Shown here: piece after piece, positions 10,000 to 20,335 of the stretch
How positions within the stretch are numbered: position 1 is the stretch's first letter
Layout: each line of letters starts with the position of its first letter
Assembly: GCA_003586115.2 (NCBI GenBank)
Contig: QVOM02000112.1
Location: forward strand, 106,356,701-106,420,700
DNA: 64,000 nucleotides
Origin: Salvator merianae
Lineage: Eukaryota; Chordata; Lepidosauria; Squamata; Teiidae
Reading direction: 5' to 3'
Position numbers and translations under genes: made by a program
Notes under the pieces: generated by a model
What the model was told of the DNA's origin: nothing
Seen by the model: only the letters and a program-made list of their open reading frames with translations
The model's database searches: none

Positions 10000-10695
10000 G
10001 TAACTTTTAGTTCTAATGGTTTACCTCAGGCTTGCCAGTTTCACTGGAATAGTTTACTGACAGGTTTGCCTCATTGTTCTCCTCTCCCTCTGACTTTAGT
10101 TCAGAGTGGTGCTGTTTGGATTGTTTTAAATCTTCCTGAGTATTCCCATATCTCTGCCCCTCATAGAAGACTCCATTGGTTGCCAATTTGAGCCAGGGCC
10201 CATTTTAAACTGCTGGTTTTTGTGTTTAAGGCTCTGCGTGTTAGTCTTCCTAGGTACTTGGCAGCTCGATTGACGTGGTACGTACCAACTAGGAATCTAT
10301 GTTCTACAGCCGAGGGATTACTGGCTGTTCCACCAACACGTACAGCCACCTCAAGGCTGTGAGTCTTTCAAGACCTGGCCCCATGTTTGTGGAACAGTCT
10401 TTCCTATGGCTCTTCGGCTGGAGGAGCATGTGCTCTGCTTTTGGAAGGGGCTGAAGTCCTTCCTTTTCGATTCACAAGAGTGAGTCACCTAGGTATAAGG
10501 CTGTGGAGGTATGGAGCATCTGCTGAGGAAGCGGTGTTGATTTTATATGTATAGTGTTCAATTTCCATATATATATCATTCCATATATATATGATTTTTT
10601 TTTGTTTATCTGTTGATTATATGTTTGTTGTTCCGCCCTTTGGTGAAAGGGGCATTATAAATAAATGTTATTATTATTATTATTTTTATTATTAA
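10000..10695 (+). repeat. L2/CR1-like LINE, ORF2 C-terminus and 3' end
   Basis: A decayed frame reads ISAPHRRLHWLPI, then FKALRVSLPRYLAARLTWYV, then GLLAVPPTRTATSRL and LAPCLWNSLS, the order found at the C-terminus of L2/CR1-clade ORF2. Stops (TGA after HWLPI, TGA after SRL) show it is dead. The 3' end CCGCCCTTTGGTGAAAGGGG and (ATT)n tail at 10668-10695 complete the element. The 5' part is truncated, as is usual. Confidence 0.8.
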
Positions 10696-10857
10696 TGCTC
10701 ACCAAAATTCTTAGGCCACAACACATATCAGCCTTAGTGGGTTGATGAAGAGTAGTTTATGATGAACCTGATTAAGAGACTGATAATAATTGGGGATGTA
10801 CAAAATATTTCAGTGTCAGTGAATGGCTGAAGCTTGAAACAGACCAGCTATCATCAT

Positions 10858-11607
10858 ACAGCCTTTCTGCATGGTGTGCGCTGTCCGGTCCTGCGCTGTG
10901 CTGGCTTGCTCTTGGTAACTGCTTTAAGGGCCATCTGCTTTGTGGACAGCCCATCCTGGTCCAGCTTCAGAGGCTGGAAATAAATGTTCCTGGACTCTGA
11001 TGTTGCCAGCCAGGGCTTTTTCAGGGCTTTGAGGAGGCATGGTGGCACAGAAGGCTAAGGCACTGATCTTTCAATAGGAGGATTGGAGTTCAAGGCCCCT
11101 GTCTGCCGTGTAGAGGGGATGAGCGCCCTCTACTGGCCTCTAGCTCCAGCCAACCTAGCTGTTCGAAAGCAAGTAATTGCAAGTAGATAAATAGGGAGCA
11201 TCACATTGTGTGATGCGGAAGATACACAGATGTAAGCCGTCAGGCGAAAAATAATCGTGTAAGCCGCTTTGAGTCAGCTTCGGCCGAGAAAAGCGGAGTA
11301 TAAAAACCAAGTTCTTCTTCTTCTTCAGCCAGGTGCTCAGTGAAATGGCAACGGGCATGATATGCCAACCCATGACACTGTGTGCTGGTTGGTCAGTATG
11401 TCAGCTAGCATGTGCCATTTGCAAGTAGTCCACAGCTGGTGCAGGATACGGTGCCATTTTCATGCCACAGTTGACTCTAAAGATCTGTCCTATGCAGATG
11501 GAGTGTTCCAGTGGGTGGACACGGTCTCTGCTAGACTGCTCCGTAGTACATACAGAGAGGTCTAGCAGGTCCCCTGGGCTGGTCTATCAGCCCAGTGTGG
11601 ATATGGC
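10858..11607. mobile_element. GGCCT-type MITE interrupted by a SINE
   Basis: The left end GCCTTTCTGCATGGTGTGCG and right end CCCAGTGTGGATATGGCC are inverted relatives. The interior (AAGGGCCATCTGCTTTGTGG, GACAGCCCATCCTGG) matches the 30494-31021 copy. A SINE at 11031-11327 splits it. Without the SINE the element is about 450 bp. The 30 kb copy is the uninterrupted comparison. Confidence 0.6.
11031..11327 (+). repeat. Squamate tRNA-derived SINE (Sauria-SINE-like)
   Basis: The head has A-box-like TGGCACAGAAGGCTAAGGC and B-box-like GGAGTTCAAGGCC. The body has TAGCTGTTCGAAAGCAAGTA and TGCAAGTAGATAAATAGG, words I know from squamate SINEs. The tail has GTAAGCCGCTTTGAGTCAGC, GCGGAGTATAAAA and (TTC)5 at 11312-11326. 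It lies inside a MITE, so it inserted later. The family name is by resemblance. Confidence 0.75.
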
Positions 11608-11999
11608 CATAGCAACCTGTTTCAAATTCAAAAGAAAATATTCCAGTGTTGAGTTGTCTTGTTACAGCATTTTGAAATCCAGTTTTGGACTCTCCATTTC
11701 CTTTGCAGAATTGCATTCTAGGATTCTGATTGGTTTGTGATGTTTTTGCTTGTTGGTTGGCTTCAGAGAGGGAAGGAGCAGGTGAACCTAAAGGAAGAAG
11801 GTTCATACTGTGCTTAAAGGGGTGTCTTCACATGACGCCCTTTTCAGAGAATCTGGAAGGAAAGGGGAATGGTTAGCATATGAACAGTTATCGAATTGGG
11901 TTCTGGGAAAAGCATTTTTTTCCCCTTAAAAACAAGAGATCAACTGCAAAGTGAGGGTTGTGATGTACAATAGTTTATATATGCACAATTCTGGATTGT
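11608..11999. other. Non-coding sequence, no recognised repeat
   Basis: No open frame or terminal repeat of note. AGGGGTGTCTTCACATGACG at 11818 could be a single MITE end without a partner. Confidence 0.3.
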
Positions 12000-13377
12000 T
12001 TTAAATTTGATAAAAGGAATATAAAATTTCAAGAAGAAAAACAGAAATGGGAAGAAGAATGGAAAAAAGGAGAAAGGAGTTGCATAAGATATTTTTGAAA
12101 TTTGAAATGAAATCATAACAAGTTAAAGAATGTATGGTGAAATAGGCAATGAATTTTCAATACAGTATACAAATGGAACAGTGGGAGAAAATGTGGTTGA
12201 AGGATTTGAAGTTTACATTGTGTTACAATTTAAAGGAGAATTTTTACAAGATGATGTATGGATGGCATCTTACCCTGCACAAATTTTCTAAACTGTATAA
12301 GAATACATCAAATAAATGTTGGAAAGGTGGGGAAAAGGATGGAATATATTACACTGGTATACAGTGATTTTGGTGCCAACGATGTCTGAACGGTTTTATA
12401 TTAAGTTTATGGTGCTGATTAAGAATATGACTTAGGTTTTGCCAGATTGGCTCTAGTTTCTGAGATATTTAATAGTTAATTAATTAACGCAACACGTTTG
12501 AAAAGCATTCAGAATTGCAAGAATATTGTAGGCCTACAAATTGAAATACAAAATAATTATATGGGATATTTCATTACCTAAGACACTGCTGAAGAGTCAA
12601 AAGACAGACCAAAAGCTATTGCATTTGTTATCACACACAAGTCGCATTGGGGGAAAGCATTATTTTCATGGATGTCCATTATCTCTAAACCAGAACCAAT
12701 TCAGCAAAAGTAATGGGGTTTTTGAATTCAGCACCCTCAAAATACCCTAAATCCATTCAAAAAACCTTGGCACCTGAAAAAAATTTTTTTTTTGTAGACC
12801 TGTGTTATCATATATGGTGGACATGCCCCAAAGTAAAAGCTATAGATACATACTGAAATGCAAAAAATATTAAAGATACAGATACACCTTAAACAGAAAA
12901 TTTTCTAACTGCAATTGATAAGTAAGGAATTAGAAAAATATAAAGTTATATTCCAATATATGGTTATTGCTGCCAGATTGATATATGCACAACAATGGAA
13001 AACCCTGAAAATTCTATTATTGGATGACTGGATTATAAAATTGATGGAATTTGCAGAAATGGACAAATGGGAAAAATTATTAAGAGATAAAACTACGTCT
13101 TTTTTTTTGTGTTAAGAACTGGCAATTCTTTATTGACTAGCTGCAGATATCAGAGAAAGAATTACCAATGGCAGGTTTTGAAGAATAACGGGAGGCAAAA
13201 ACATTGGCGTGGTAAAAAAATGAGAGGAGTGAAAGCTTAAAGATACCAATCAATCATTCAGAAGAAGATCAGAAGTCATCAGTTATCAACCATCCAAGTA
13301 TAAATTGTACCAATTGGTGTTTTTAGAATATTTTTATGTATTAGGATGTTTTATACTTCAATAAAATTCTTTAAAAA
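12000..13377 (+). repeat. L1 LINE 3' end, ORF2 C-terminus, broken
   Basis: Translated pieces read QVKECMVK*AMNFQYSIQME, then WEKMWLKDLKFTLCYNLKEN, FYKMMYGWHL and KLYKNTSNKCWK, then CYHIWWTCPKVKA, and lastly YMVIAARLIYAQQWKTL. They are collinear with the C-terminal part of L1 ORF2. The HIWWTCPKV block is diagnostic of L1. A TAG replaces a Trp codon near 12145, and an insertion interrupts it at about 12360-12790. The 3' end has AATAAAATTC and an A-run at 13360-13377. Confidence 0.85.
12360..12790. repeat. Insertion of unknown type inside the L1 fragment
   Basis: The L1 frame stops making sense after GIYY (about 12350) and resumes at CYHIWW (about 12806). The intervening 430 bp has no L1 similarity that I can see and ends in an A/T-rich run (12777-12796). 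It could be an older retrotransposed fragment. Boundaries are approximate. Confidence 0.45.
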
Positions 13378-14187
13378 ACCAGAGAACCAAACAAACTGTA
13401 CTTAAAGGGAGTCAGAAAGGATTCGTTTTCTGAGTCCAATGATAGATATGCCCGATCATGATATCCCTAGGAGCAATGGGGTAGTTCAAGCTTCTTGATT
13501 CTTTATGGGTGGAACACCTAAAATGTTTCAAATTTTATTCCTCTGGAACAGCCAATTTGGCCAGTATTCTGATGAAAAGTTTTGACCGTTTGTTCTAAGC
13601 TTGGAACAATGCAAAAACTATTTTTTCTCATATATCCCTAATATGAACATAGCTTTTAGTAGTAGCCAGAGAGATGTTTCTTGGAACTTACAAAAAGCAT
13701 GTGATATTAACAACCTTTTCCTATTATCTGGTATTTTAGACATTTAAGCCAGAGTTTAGAAACATTCAGTTTTTGGACTACAATTCTCAAGATGCTTAGT
13801 CAAATCAGCTACTTAGCCAAACAACATGGCCGCTGTTGTCCATCACAGAATTTATTCAGGATTCTGATTTACAGACTTTCTAATTCTCTGCCCTGACAGA
13901 TATTCCACTAAGGTCCCTTTTTTGCCACTCATCTTAGAAACAGTAACTTCATTTTAAAAACTGTAACTAGTGTGTGGGATAATGCTTTTCCCTTTCCCTA
14001 ACCAATAACTTTTTCCTTGTATGCCATGTCTTTTGTCCTGTATGCCTAAGGGCAAGAACCATATTCTCTTGATATTTTGTGTGTTCATTTTTACGCTGTG
14101 CTTAGAAGCCTTTTGGGGTAAAGAGCTAAAAAAGGTTTCACATTAACCAGTTACACACAGCTTTATATCCTTTATCTGTTTTACTTA
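13378..14187. other. Non-coding sequence, no recognised repeat
   Basis: AT-rich, with several near-palindromic words but no definable element, and no open frame of interest. Confidence 0.35.
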
Positions 14188-14370
14188 CCAAAAAATCTTA
14201 CATGTAATGTGTGCTCGTGTATAATGCGCATGCTGATTTGGCCCAAAACTTTCAGGTAAAAAATGGAATTTGTATATTTAAAATTATTTCTCGTGTATAA
14301 TGCGCACTCCAATTTTTAGTGACCTAAAATGAGAGAAAATTGCACATGCATTATATGCGTGATTTTACGG
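14188..14370. mobile_element. Mariner-like palindromic MITE (183 bp)
   Basis: The ends CCAAAAAATC and GATTTTACGG are inverted relatives flanked by TA on both sides (14186-14187 and 14371-14372), the target of Tc1/mariner elements. TCGTGTATAATGCGCA occurs twice inside (about 14215 and 14290), and GCATTATATGCGTGATTT closes the right arm. Elements with this CGTATAATGCGC motif are familiar in vertebrate genomes. It has no coding capacity. Confidence 0.65.
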
Positions 14371-15180
14371 TATTTTTAAAAAGAACTTTCTGGACTGTGT
14401 TTCATAATCAGGACACACTGTCATTGTTAGCTGAAGTGGCTGCACAAATGAGTTTGGGAAGTGAAAAGATTGGCAAACATTGGTGAGCGTCTGGCAGGAT
14501 CTACACAGCCTGTTTATGGCACCATGAATGCACCTTAAGGAGGCAGGGTCCACATGGCCAATCTGGTGTGCTGGATGAGTACAGCATCTGTGTGGAGCCT
14601 CTCTCGTCCCACCACCATGCAGCTATAAGCACCCCTTATGGTACTTGAACCACAGACTGGGAGAAACAGCTCTGAGAACACTTCCTCCCGCTTGACCTGA
14701 GGTTGCATTACTCTGGCTCAAGGCAGTTTTGTTGGAGGTTATGGCCTACCAATCATGTCTAACCATAAAATGCTACATGAAGTTTTCCATGGACAGTACT
14801 GTAAGTAATTCCAGCAATCTTTGCAATTTCGCAAGAAAGCATTGTTCATCCCTTGTTGAAGTCGTAGGACTTCCAGTGGGAAAAGTAGCTTCAGAGAATA
14901 GGAAATATGTGAGGCAGAAACAACGTGGTTAAAGCACATGTTCTTAACCATGTATGCAGGGTCGTGGTCACACCTTCTATTTTAGAAGGACTGAGGCTGT
15001 CTTAAGTCCTCAGAGAGCAGACGTCAAAGTGCATTTTTTATTTTTTTCCAAGGACTTTCCTGGCTGGAACAGGACTATCCTGTCATCAGACAATCCCAGC
15101 ACTGAGTTGCCTTCCAGGCCAGGTCAGCAGCAGTATGGAGGGTGGCCTGCAGGATGATATGAACTGTCAGTGCTGGCTGC
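14371..15180. other. Non-coding stretch with a possible decayed MITE
   Basis: GGATCTACACAGCC (about 14498) and CTGTGTGGAGCC (about 14589) form an inverted pair 105 bp apart, perhaps a MITE. The rest shows no feature. Confidence 0.3.
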
Positions 15181-15545
15181 CCACAGAGCTGCTTGAAGTG
15201 CCCAACCCTGCCACCCTGACCCCCCATTGTCATCCCAATACTCCCCCACATGCCCTACCATGCCACAACCACAGCATCGAGCCTGATAGAAAGTAAGCTT
15301 TGCCTCCCTTTGTCCCCTCCCTGCCAGTCCACACTGCACCTGCCTCTCCACTCCCACACTGGCAGTGCTGTGCTATGCCAAGCCACCCTGTCCCCCCCTG
15401 TCCCCGCGCTATGCCACCTCCCACTCCCCCAGTGCACTGAGCCACCCCATCACGCCGCACCCCCATGCCATGCCATGCCATGCTGTGCCATGCCCACCCA
15501 CCATTGTGTCACCCACCACTGAGCTCCCCCCCCCTGCAGCCTTTA
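15181..15545. repeat. C-rich low-complexity tract
   Basis: A strongly biased plus strand is rich in CCC, CCATGCCATGCCATG and CACCC words. Long open frames in several phases here are artefacts of composition. The similar C-rich core at 23160-23335 sits inside a hAT element, so this could be the core of another, more decayed copy. Confidence 0.55.
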
Positions 15546-15914
15546 TCATGAAGACTTGATGAGGGCTTGTTGTGGTGGTGGTCATAGTAGGTGTGAGCCA
15601 TTTCAGGTTGAAAACAGCCTGATTTCCCTGTCCATCCCTGAGATGGACTGTCAGGATAGAGTATGGCAGCATCCTAGGCTAAATCTGAAACAAAGATGGA
15701 CACCTGAATAGGCTACAACCTTCGACCATCTCTCTGGCAACGTCCCAATGGCCTCTTTCCAGAAGCCTCCACAGATGTGGCTACCCCTTTTGGCTCTCAC
15801 TCAGCTCAACCCACGATGAAGGAGACGTACCTTTAATCCTGTAGAAACTAATCAGATGTCGCCTTGCTGGGAGGAGAAGATAACTCTTGACTACCATTTA
15901 AAAGAGCACAATTA
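15546..15914. other. Non-coding sequence, no recognised repeat
   Basis: No terminal repeats, LINE motifs or credible exon. Confidence 0.3.
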
Positions 15915-16104
15915 CCTGGAGTTGCTGAAAGCAGAGGATTGCTAGTTTGATCCTCAGACTCTCTCAGGAAGTAGGCAATGACAAACCACTTCTCTTTCTC
16001 TCCCAAGAAAACTGCTCACGGTGGTGCCCATACAGTCAACCAGGAGTCGGCCATGACTTGGTGGTATACAGCAGCAGCAGAAGCAGCAACAACAACAACT
16101 GAAA
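15915..16104 (+). repeat. tRNA-derived SINE with (AGC/AAC)n tail
   Basis: The head contains CAGAGGATTGCTAGTTTGAT (B-box GTTTGATCC). The body contains CCCAAGAAAACTGCTCACGG and GAGTCGGCCATGACTTGG. The tail is AGCAGCAGCAG passing into AACAACAACAACT. It is the same family as 34679-34880. Confidence 0.7.
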
Positions 16105-16797
16105 ATGGTTTGGACCTCTGCACTTCCATTCTCTATCAGTGGCATGGCAAGGTTTCGGCTTCTGTAAGTGGTGGTTCAGTACAACAGTGATCCCCAGGGG
16201 TTGGTGTGAGTGTGTATCTTTAAAAAAAAATCTCTCTTTAGAGTCTCTCTTGTTTTCCCCCTCTCTGTGGCAGTTTTAGCGATGAACATTCTGCAAATTG
16301 TGTTAAATTACCCTGTGGATGAGGGAGTTCCCCTTTTTCAATATGGAACTGAGCCACCTGTGTTTTTATAGAATAAATCAATTGATTATTTTTTCTGTGT
16401 GCATGTTTTACAAGAACAAGTTATGACTGATGTAACCCAGAGTAACCTTCTCCCTCAACATACCAAACTTGTCTTCCTTTAAAAAAAAAATAAATCGGAA
16501 CCTATCAGGTGTCTGACAATTAGTCCTTTGTTTGAACTAGAAAATACTTCCATGATAGAACGTGAAGAAAGAATTCAAGTGGCATGCCATTCCCTGTGTT
16601 TGTGAACTTAAAGGTGTTGGGCCTGTTGAGCTTATTTCCAGGATTAATATACCTAATTATTTCAGAGATCATACACTCTGTTTTTGTTTTCCCTCATTCC
16701 ACTTCCATTTTAAAATGCTTTTAAATACCTTTGTGATGTTTGTATTTCTACATATTTTAATCCCACAAGAGCATCTTGGGAGATCATGCAAAATTTA
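16105..16797. other. Non-coding sequence, no recognised repeat
   Basis: Contains A-runs at 16221 and 16480 but no gene or definable element. Confidence 0.35.
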
Positions 16798-16954
16798 GAC
16801 ACTTTCCACCCTGGGCCTTATTCCAGAATATATTTGGAATAGGGACTTGCTGTCCGCATGGTTGTGCAGACCCAGGGCTTGGTGTAGTCTGTACTTACAT
16901 GCAGATGGCAGGTTCCTATTCTGGGATATAATAAGGCCCAGTGCAGAAAGGGTT
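16798..16954. mobile_element. GGGCC-type MITE (157 bp), TSD TTA
   Basis: Ends GACACTTTCCACCCTGGGCC and GGCCCAGTGCAGAAAGGGTT, with TTATTCCAGAATAT just inside the left end. A perfect TTA duplication flanks it (16795-16797 and 16955-16957). It is the same subfamily as 22374, 36807, 38195, 43872 and 49618. Confidence 0.75.
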
Positions 16955-17647
16955 TTAATCTACAATTCAGGCAAGCTAATTTGGCATTTGTACCCATTCA
17001 GGCACCATCAAACTGGAATTCATGTCACCCCTGACCATTAGCTGTGTTTAGATCACACCAAGGGTGTTGTCACTCCAAGGGTAGAGGATTTATATGTCTC
17101 CCCCATATGGGTTTGAGGCTCCCTCTGCTGCCTTGAGGGTGCACTGACCTCAGGGCAGGAATTCCTGCTCTGATTGTGCTCTGTCCCATTGATTCAGCTT
17201 GACAGTCACCATTTAGCTATTGCAAGACAAATGAGGAGAGCTGCCTGTGTCCGCACAGTGCATCCAGCTGTGTAGAGGCCAAAGGATTGGCTGTCATGTG
17301 CAGGTGTTAGCACCTTCGAAACCAACTGGGGCATTAGTCACAGCCTTGCAGGATGGCTGGGCTGGATCTGAACTGGCTTGCACCTCCAGCCAACTCCTGC
17401 CTCCCCTTGTGGGCACGTGAGTGCAGTGTGCATACAGACCAGAGTTTTTGACTGGGACGTGGAAGATCAGGGCTTAAAACCTCACTTTGTCTGCAAAATA
17501 TGGCACAGTCATTGCCTTTCATAACCATTGGTCAAGATTGCAGGATGAAGATTTTAATTGTGTGCTGGTTTTCTCTGAATCCTGATAACTATAGTCAAGT
17601 TGTAAGAAAAACAGTTGATTGTTGCTGATAATTAGGTTTGATCATAA
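16955..17647. other. Non-coding sequence, no recognised repeat
   Basis: No coding or repeat signal that I can support. Confidence 0.3.
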
Positions 17648-18169
17648 GGGCCTTTCCGCACTTGATGGTATTCCTTACCAGGAAGTGGACCAAGGGCCTC
17701 CCTTCTGCATGTTAGTAGAGAATATGGGAGGCCTCATTCACCACTAGTATACTTCATCCACACAGGACGGAGCGAGATACAAATTGAAGGACCCTTGATT
17801 TGGATCGCCAGTAGACCTTGATGCTGAGGTTTACTAGCGTACTAGCAGGCCCTGGTCTGGAACACAGCGGCATGCCTCCATGTTCCTGACTACCAGGGGA
17901 CTCATTTTGGCGGCGCACCAAAACGTGCCACCAAAATGGTTTCCCTGGGGGTTCTGAGGCTAGGAACTTTTGTTCCTAGTCCTTCAGGCCCTTGGAACTC
18001 ATCCCCAAAGCTCATGAAAGCTCCTTTGCCAGTACAGGAGCTGGTCTGGACCAGGGCCATGGTTTAGGCAACACTGTTCCAGACCACGCCTTGCTGTGGT
18101 CTGAACCAGTTGGCCTCTCTGATCCAGATCCACTAGTTCAGATCATGGCCTTTTAGTGTAGAAAAGCCT
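17648..18169. mobile_element. GGGCC-type MITE, long form (522 bp)
   Basis: The left end GGGCCTTTCCGCACTTGATG and right end TTTTAGTGTAGAAAAGCC are inverted relatives. The flanks TAA/TCA match at two of three bases. The interior carries CTGGTCTGGAACACAGCGGC and CACCAAAATGGTTTCCCTGG, with related words in the 56970 and 60563 copies. Confidence 0.6.
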
Positions 18170-18779
18170 TCAAAATGACTAGCTTCAGCATATGATTACG
18201 ATCATGACCCTCCATAGGAGTGGTAGGCCAGATAGCGAAAAGATATTCTACCATGGATGCCATTTCTCAATGAAAAGGCAGGGTACAAATTTAATACATG
18301 AATCAGTTTCTAAAACTAAAATTTCCCTTTGTACACCAGCAACTATGAAAAGTGCAGAAGCTCTAATCTCTTTTGCACCTGGCTGTGTATTGATAAGGTT
18401 CAAATTCTACTTCATAAGAAAAATAAAACCCACACTTATTCAGTCTGGATTGTTTCTATTTTGACTATTGCCATAAATATGCATCTGACCACCTCCAGCA
18501 TTGGACATTCCTTGCTTTTATTGCTGCAACTAATCTTTTTCCTACTGAATGTTTCATTCTGAGTTTGCAGAACTTCTTTTTATTATTATTATTATATTGA
18601 TTATCTCCTTTGGCTAAGGATTATTAGAGCTGTAATGTGTGACACCCCCCCCCAAAAAAACCCCCATCTCATTTAATTGATATACACACAAAGACAAACT
18701 TTTTTCTTTTTTAAAAAGCGCTACGCTTTTTAAAAAGCTGGTCTGTCCTGGTAGTTGAATTGTCTGTTTTTGCCTCTGT
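18170..18779. other. Non-coding stretch with homopolymers and a small hairpin
   Basis: Contains a C-run followed by an A-run (18644-18660) and a 13-bp-arm hairpin with the arm TTTTTAAAAAGCG (18708-18736). No gene is seen. Confidence 0.4.
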
Positions 18780-19240
18780 GGCTTGCAATTTATGCATTGT
18801 TTCATAACAATGCAATTTAATGCACGGCAACTCGAAGCATGCCCCATTACATTCAATGAGATTTACTCTCAGGTAAGTGTGCCTTGCGCTGCGATGTCAG
18901 TTGCACTTGAAATATTTTTTTCTTAAAAAAATGCATTTCAAAGCTTCGTGTGTCATGAATGCATAATTTACTGTGCCCTGTAATGTGCGTGTCGTGTGCA
19001 CATAACACATTTGCGAGCAATAAATCTTCTGTCTCTAATTCATTTCTGCTGCAGAGATCAGATTATGAAAGGTTAAACCATTAGACAAATCCTAATGCAT
19101 CCTGATGCCTGGACCTTGTCCAACAAAACCTGCAGCAGCTGTCAGCCTAATTAAGCCAGATGTGTGTTAAGTATAAATGGACCTCCCAGGAGGAACAATA
19201 ACAGACTTCAAGTCCTTAGAGAACTTAAAGTACCAGGGGG
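18780..19240. promoter_or_regulatory. Candidate conserved non-coding element
   Basis: A repeat-free block holds TGAATGCATAATTTACTGTG, CTGTCAGCCTAATTAAGCCA and CCTAATGCATCCTGATGCC, dense in homeodomain (TAATTA) and octamer-like (ATGCAT) words. It is the strongest candidate in the window for a conserved developmental enhancer, on composition and texture only. Confidence 0.3.
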
Positions 19241-19661
19241 TATAGTGTTTCTGAAGGGAACATCTCTCCAGCCTGCCTTGCAGTTTTTCTGCTCATTAGT
19301 AGCATCTTGATTAGGCTTAACTGATACTCAGGCTGGAAGGGGGAAGAAAAGAGGTGGAGTGAGTCTTATGCTGGACCAGGGAAGGAATGTCATAACATCC
19401 ATTTTCAGATGTGATGTCTACTCTAATCAATAGTCTTTCAAGTTGTCTTCCCTTCTCTTAAACTCTGCAGCTTATTTTAGAAGTGGCATTTATGCAATGC
19501 CTGCTTTGCTGATGATGATTTTCTGAGCGTCTGTGCAAACCACAGAGCAATACTAAAGAGCATGTTAACAGTTGGTTCATTTTAGGTGCCTTCTCCTTCC
19601 AGGATGTTTGCTGACCGTGAATCTCCCATATTTCAAATGAACAGCTGAGTGAAAGCTGCAG
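19241..19661. other. Non-coding sequence, no recognised repeat
   Basis: Nothing supported here beyond short open frames. Confidence 0.3.
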
Positions 19662-19832
19662 AAGTGGCTGTGGTTCATTGGTAGAGGAGTGCAGATTCAA
19701 GCCCCAGTTTCTCCTTGGAAGAAGGGAATGGCAAAACCCTCCTATATCTGCCCAGAAATCTGCATGGATGCGTCCATGTAGCCAACTGGGGTTGTTTCCA
19801 GCCCAGTGGTAACCTAACAATAACAAACAACT
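19662..19832 (+). repeat. tRNA-derived SINE, diverged
   Basis: The head GTGGCTGTGGTTCATTGGTA and B-box-like CAGATTCAAGCCCC are followed by GGGAATGGCAAAACCCTCCT and CATGGATGCGTCCATGTAGC. The tail is AACAATAACAAACAAC. A promoter-bearing head with an AAC-type tail marks a SINE. Confidence 0.65.
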
Positions 19833-19919
19833 ATAAAAAGCCACAGAAAACGGAAGCATTCAGTAATGATGAGTGCAGAATGTAAAATAATGCTAGGAAT
19901 AAAAATTAAAAACTCAAGG

Positions 19920-19975
19920 TTTTTTTTATATATCTCTATCTCTATCTATCTATCTATCTCTATATCTATATATCC
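19920..19975 (+). repeat. (TATC)n / TA microsatellite
   Basis: A T-run passes into TATA and then CTAT units. It is a simple-sequence locus and likely to be length-polymorphic. Confidence 0.85.
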
Positions 19976-20035
19976 ACAACCTGAGTTAATCTATAGGCAG
20001 TTAAATTAAGCATTAAAGGCATAGATGAGAGATTA

Positions 20036-20335
20036 TTTATTTGTTTGTTTGTTTATTTATTTGCATTTTTATTCTGCCTTATACCAGAAGGTCTCAGGGC
20101 AGGTTACAACAATAAAAAACAGAATGTAAAATACATACACACTAAAACAATAACTGTGTCTGAAAGTGGGGAGGGGAAACTGTTTCCTTCACCAAAGGCA
20201 AGGGTAAATAGTTGTGTCTTTACTGCTCTCCTAAAGATGTGACGAGAAGATGCATAATGCTGTTCCGTAGTCTAGGGGCCATCACTGAAAAGGCCCTATC
20301 CCGGTGCCCACCCCTCTAGCTACTGAAGGTGGTGG
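20036..20335 (-). repeat. LINE 3' region, antisense
   Basis: (TTTG/TTTA)n at 20036-20062 is followed by GCATTTTTATTCTGCC, then GAAGGTCTCAGGGCAGGTTA, and further in CTGTTCCGTAGTCTAGGGGC and ACTGAAAAGGCCCTATCCC. The same order, in another subfamily, is at 33940-34165. It is the reverse strand of a reptile LINE tail. Confidence 0.65.

Noticed and set aside
15181..15545. Overlapping long frames on both strands
   Set aside because: They come from a C-rich low-complexity tract (CCATGCC repeats); frames open on both strands at once are a composition effect.
15915..15960. tRNA gene, from the B-box-like GCTAGTTTGATCC
   Set aside because: It is the head of a SINE. No complete cloverleaf can be folded, and the SINE body and tail follow.
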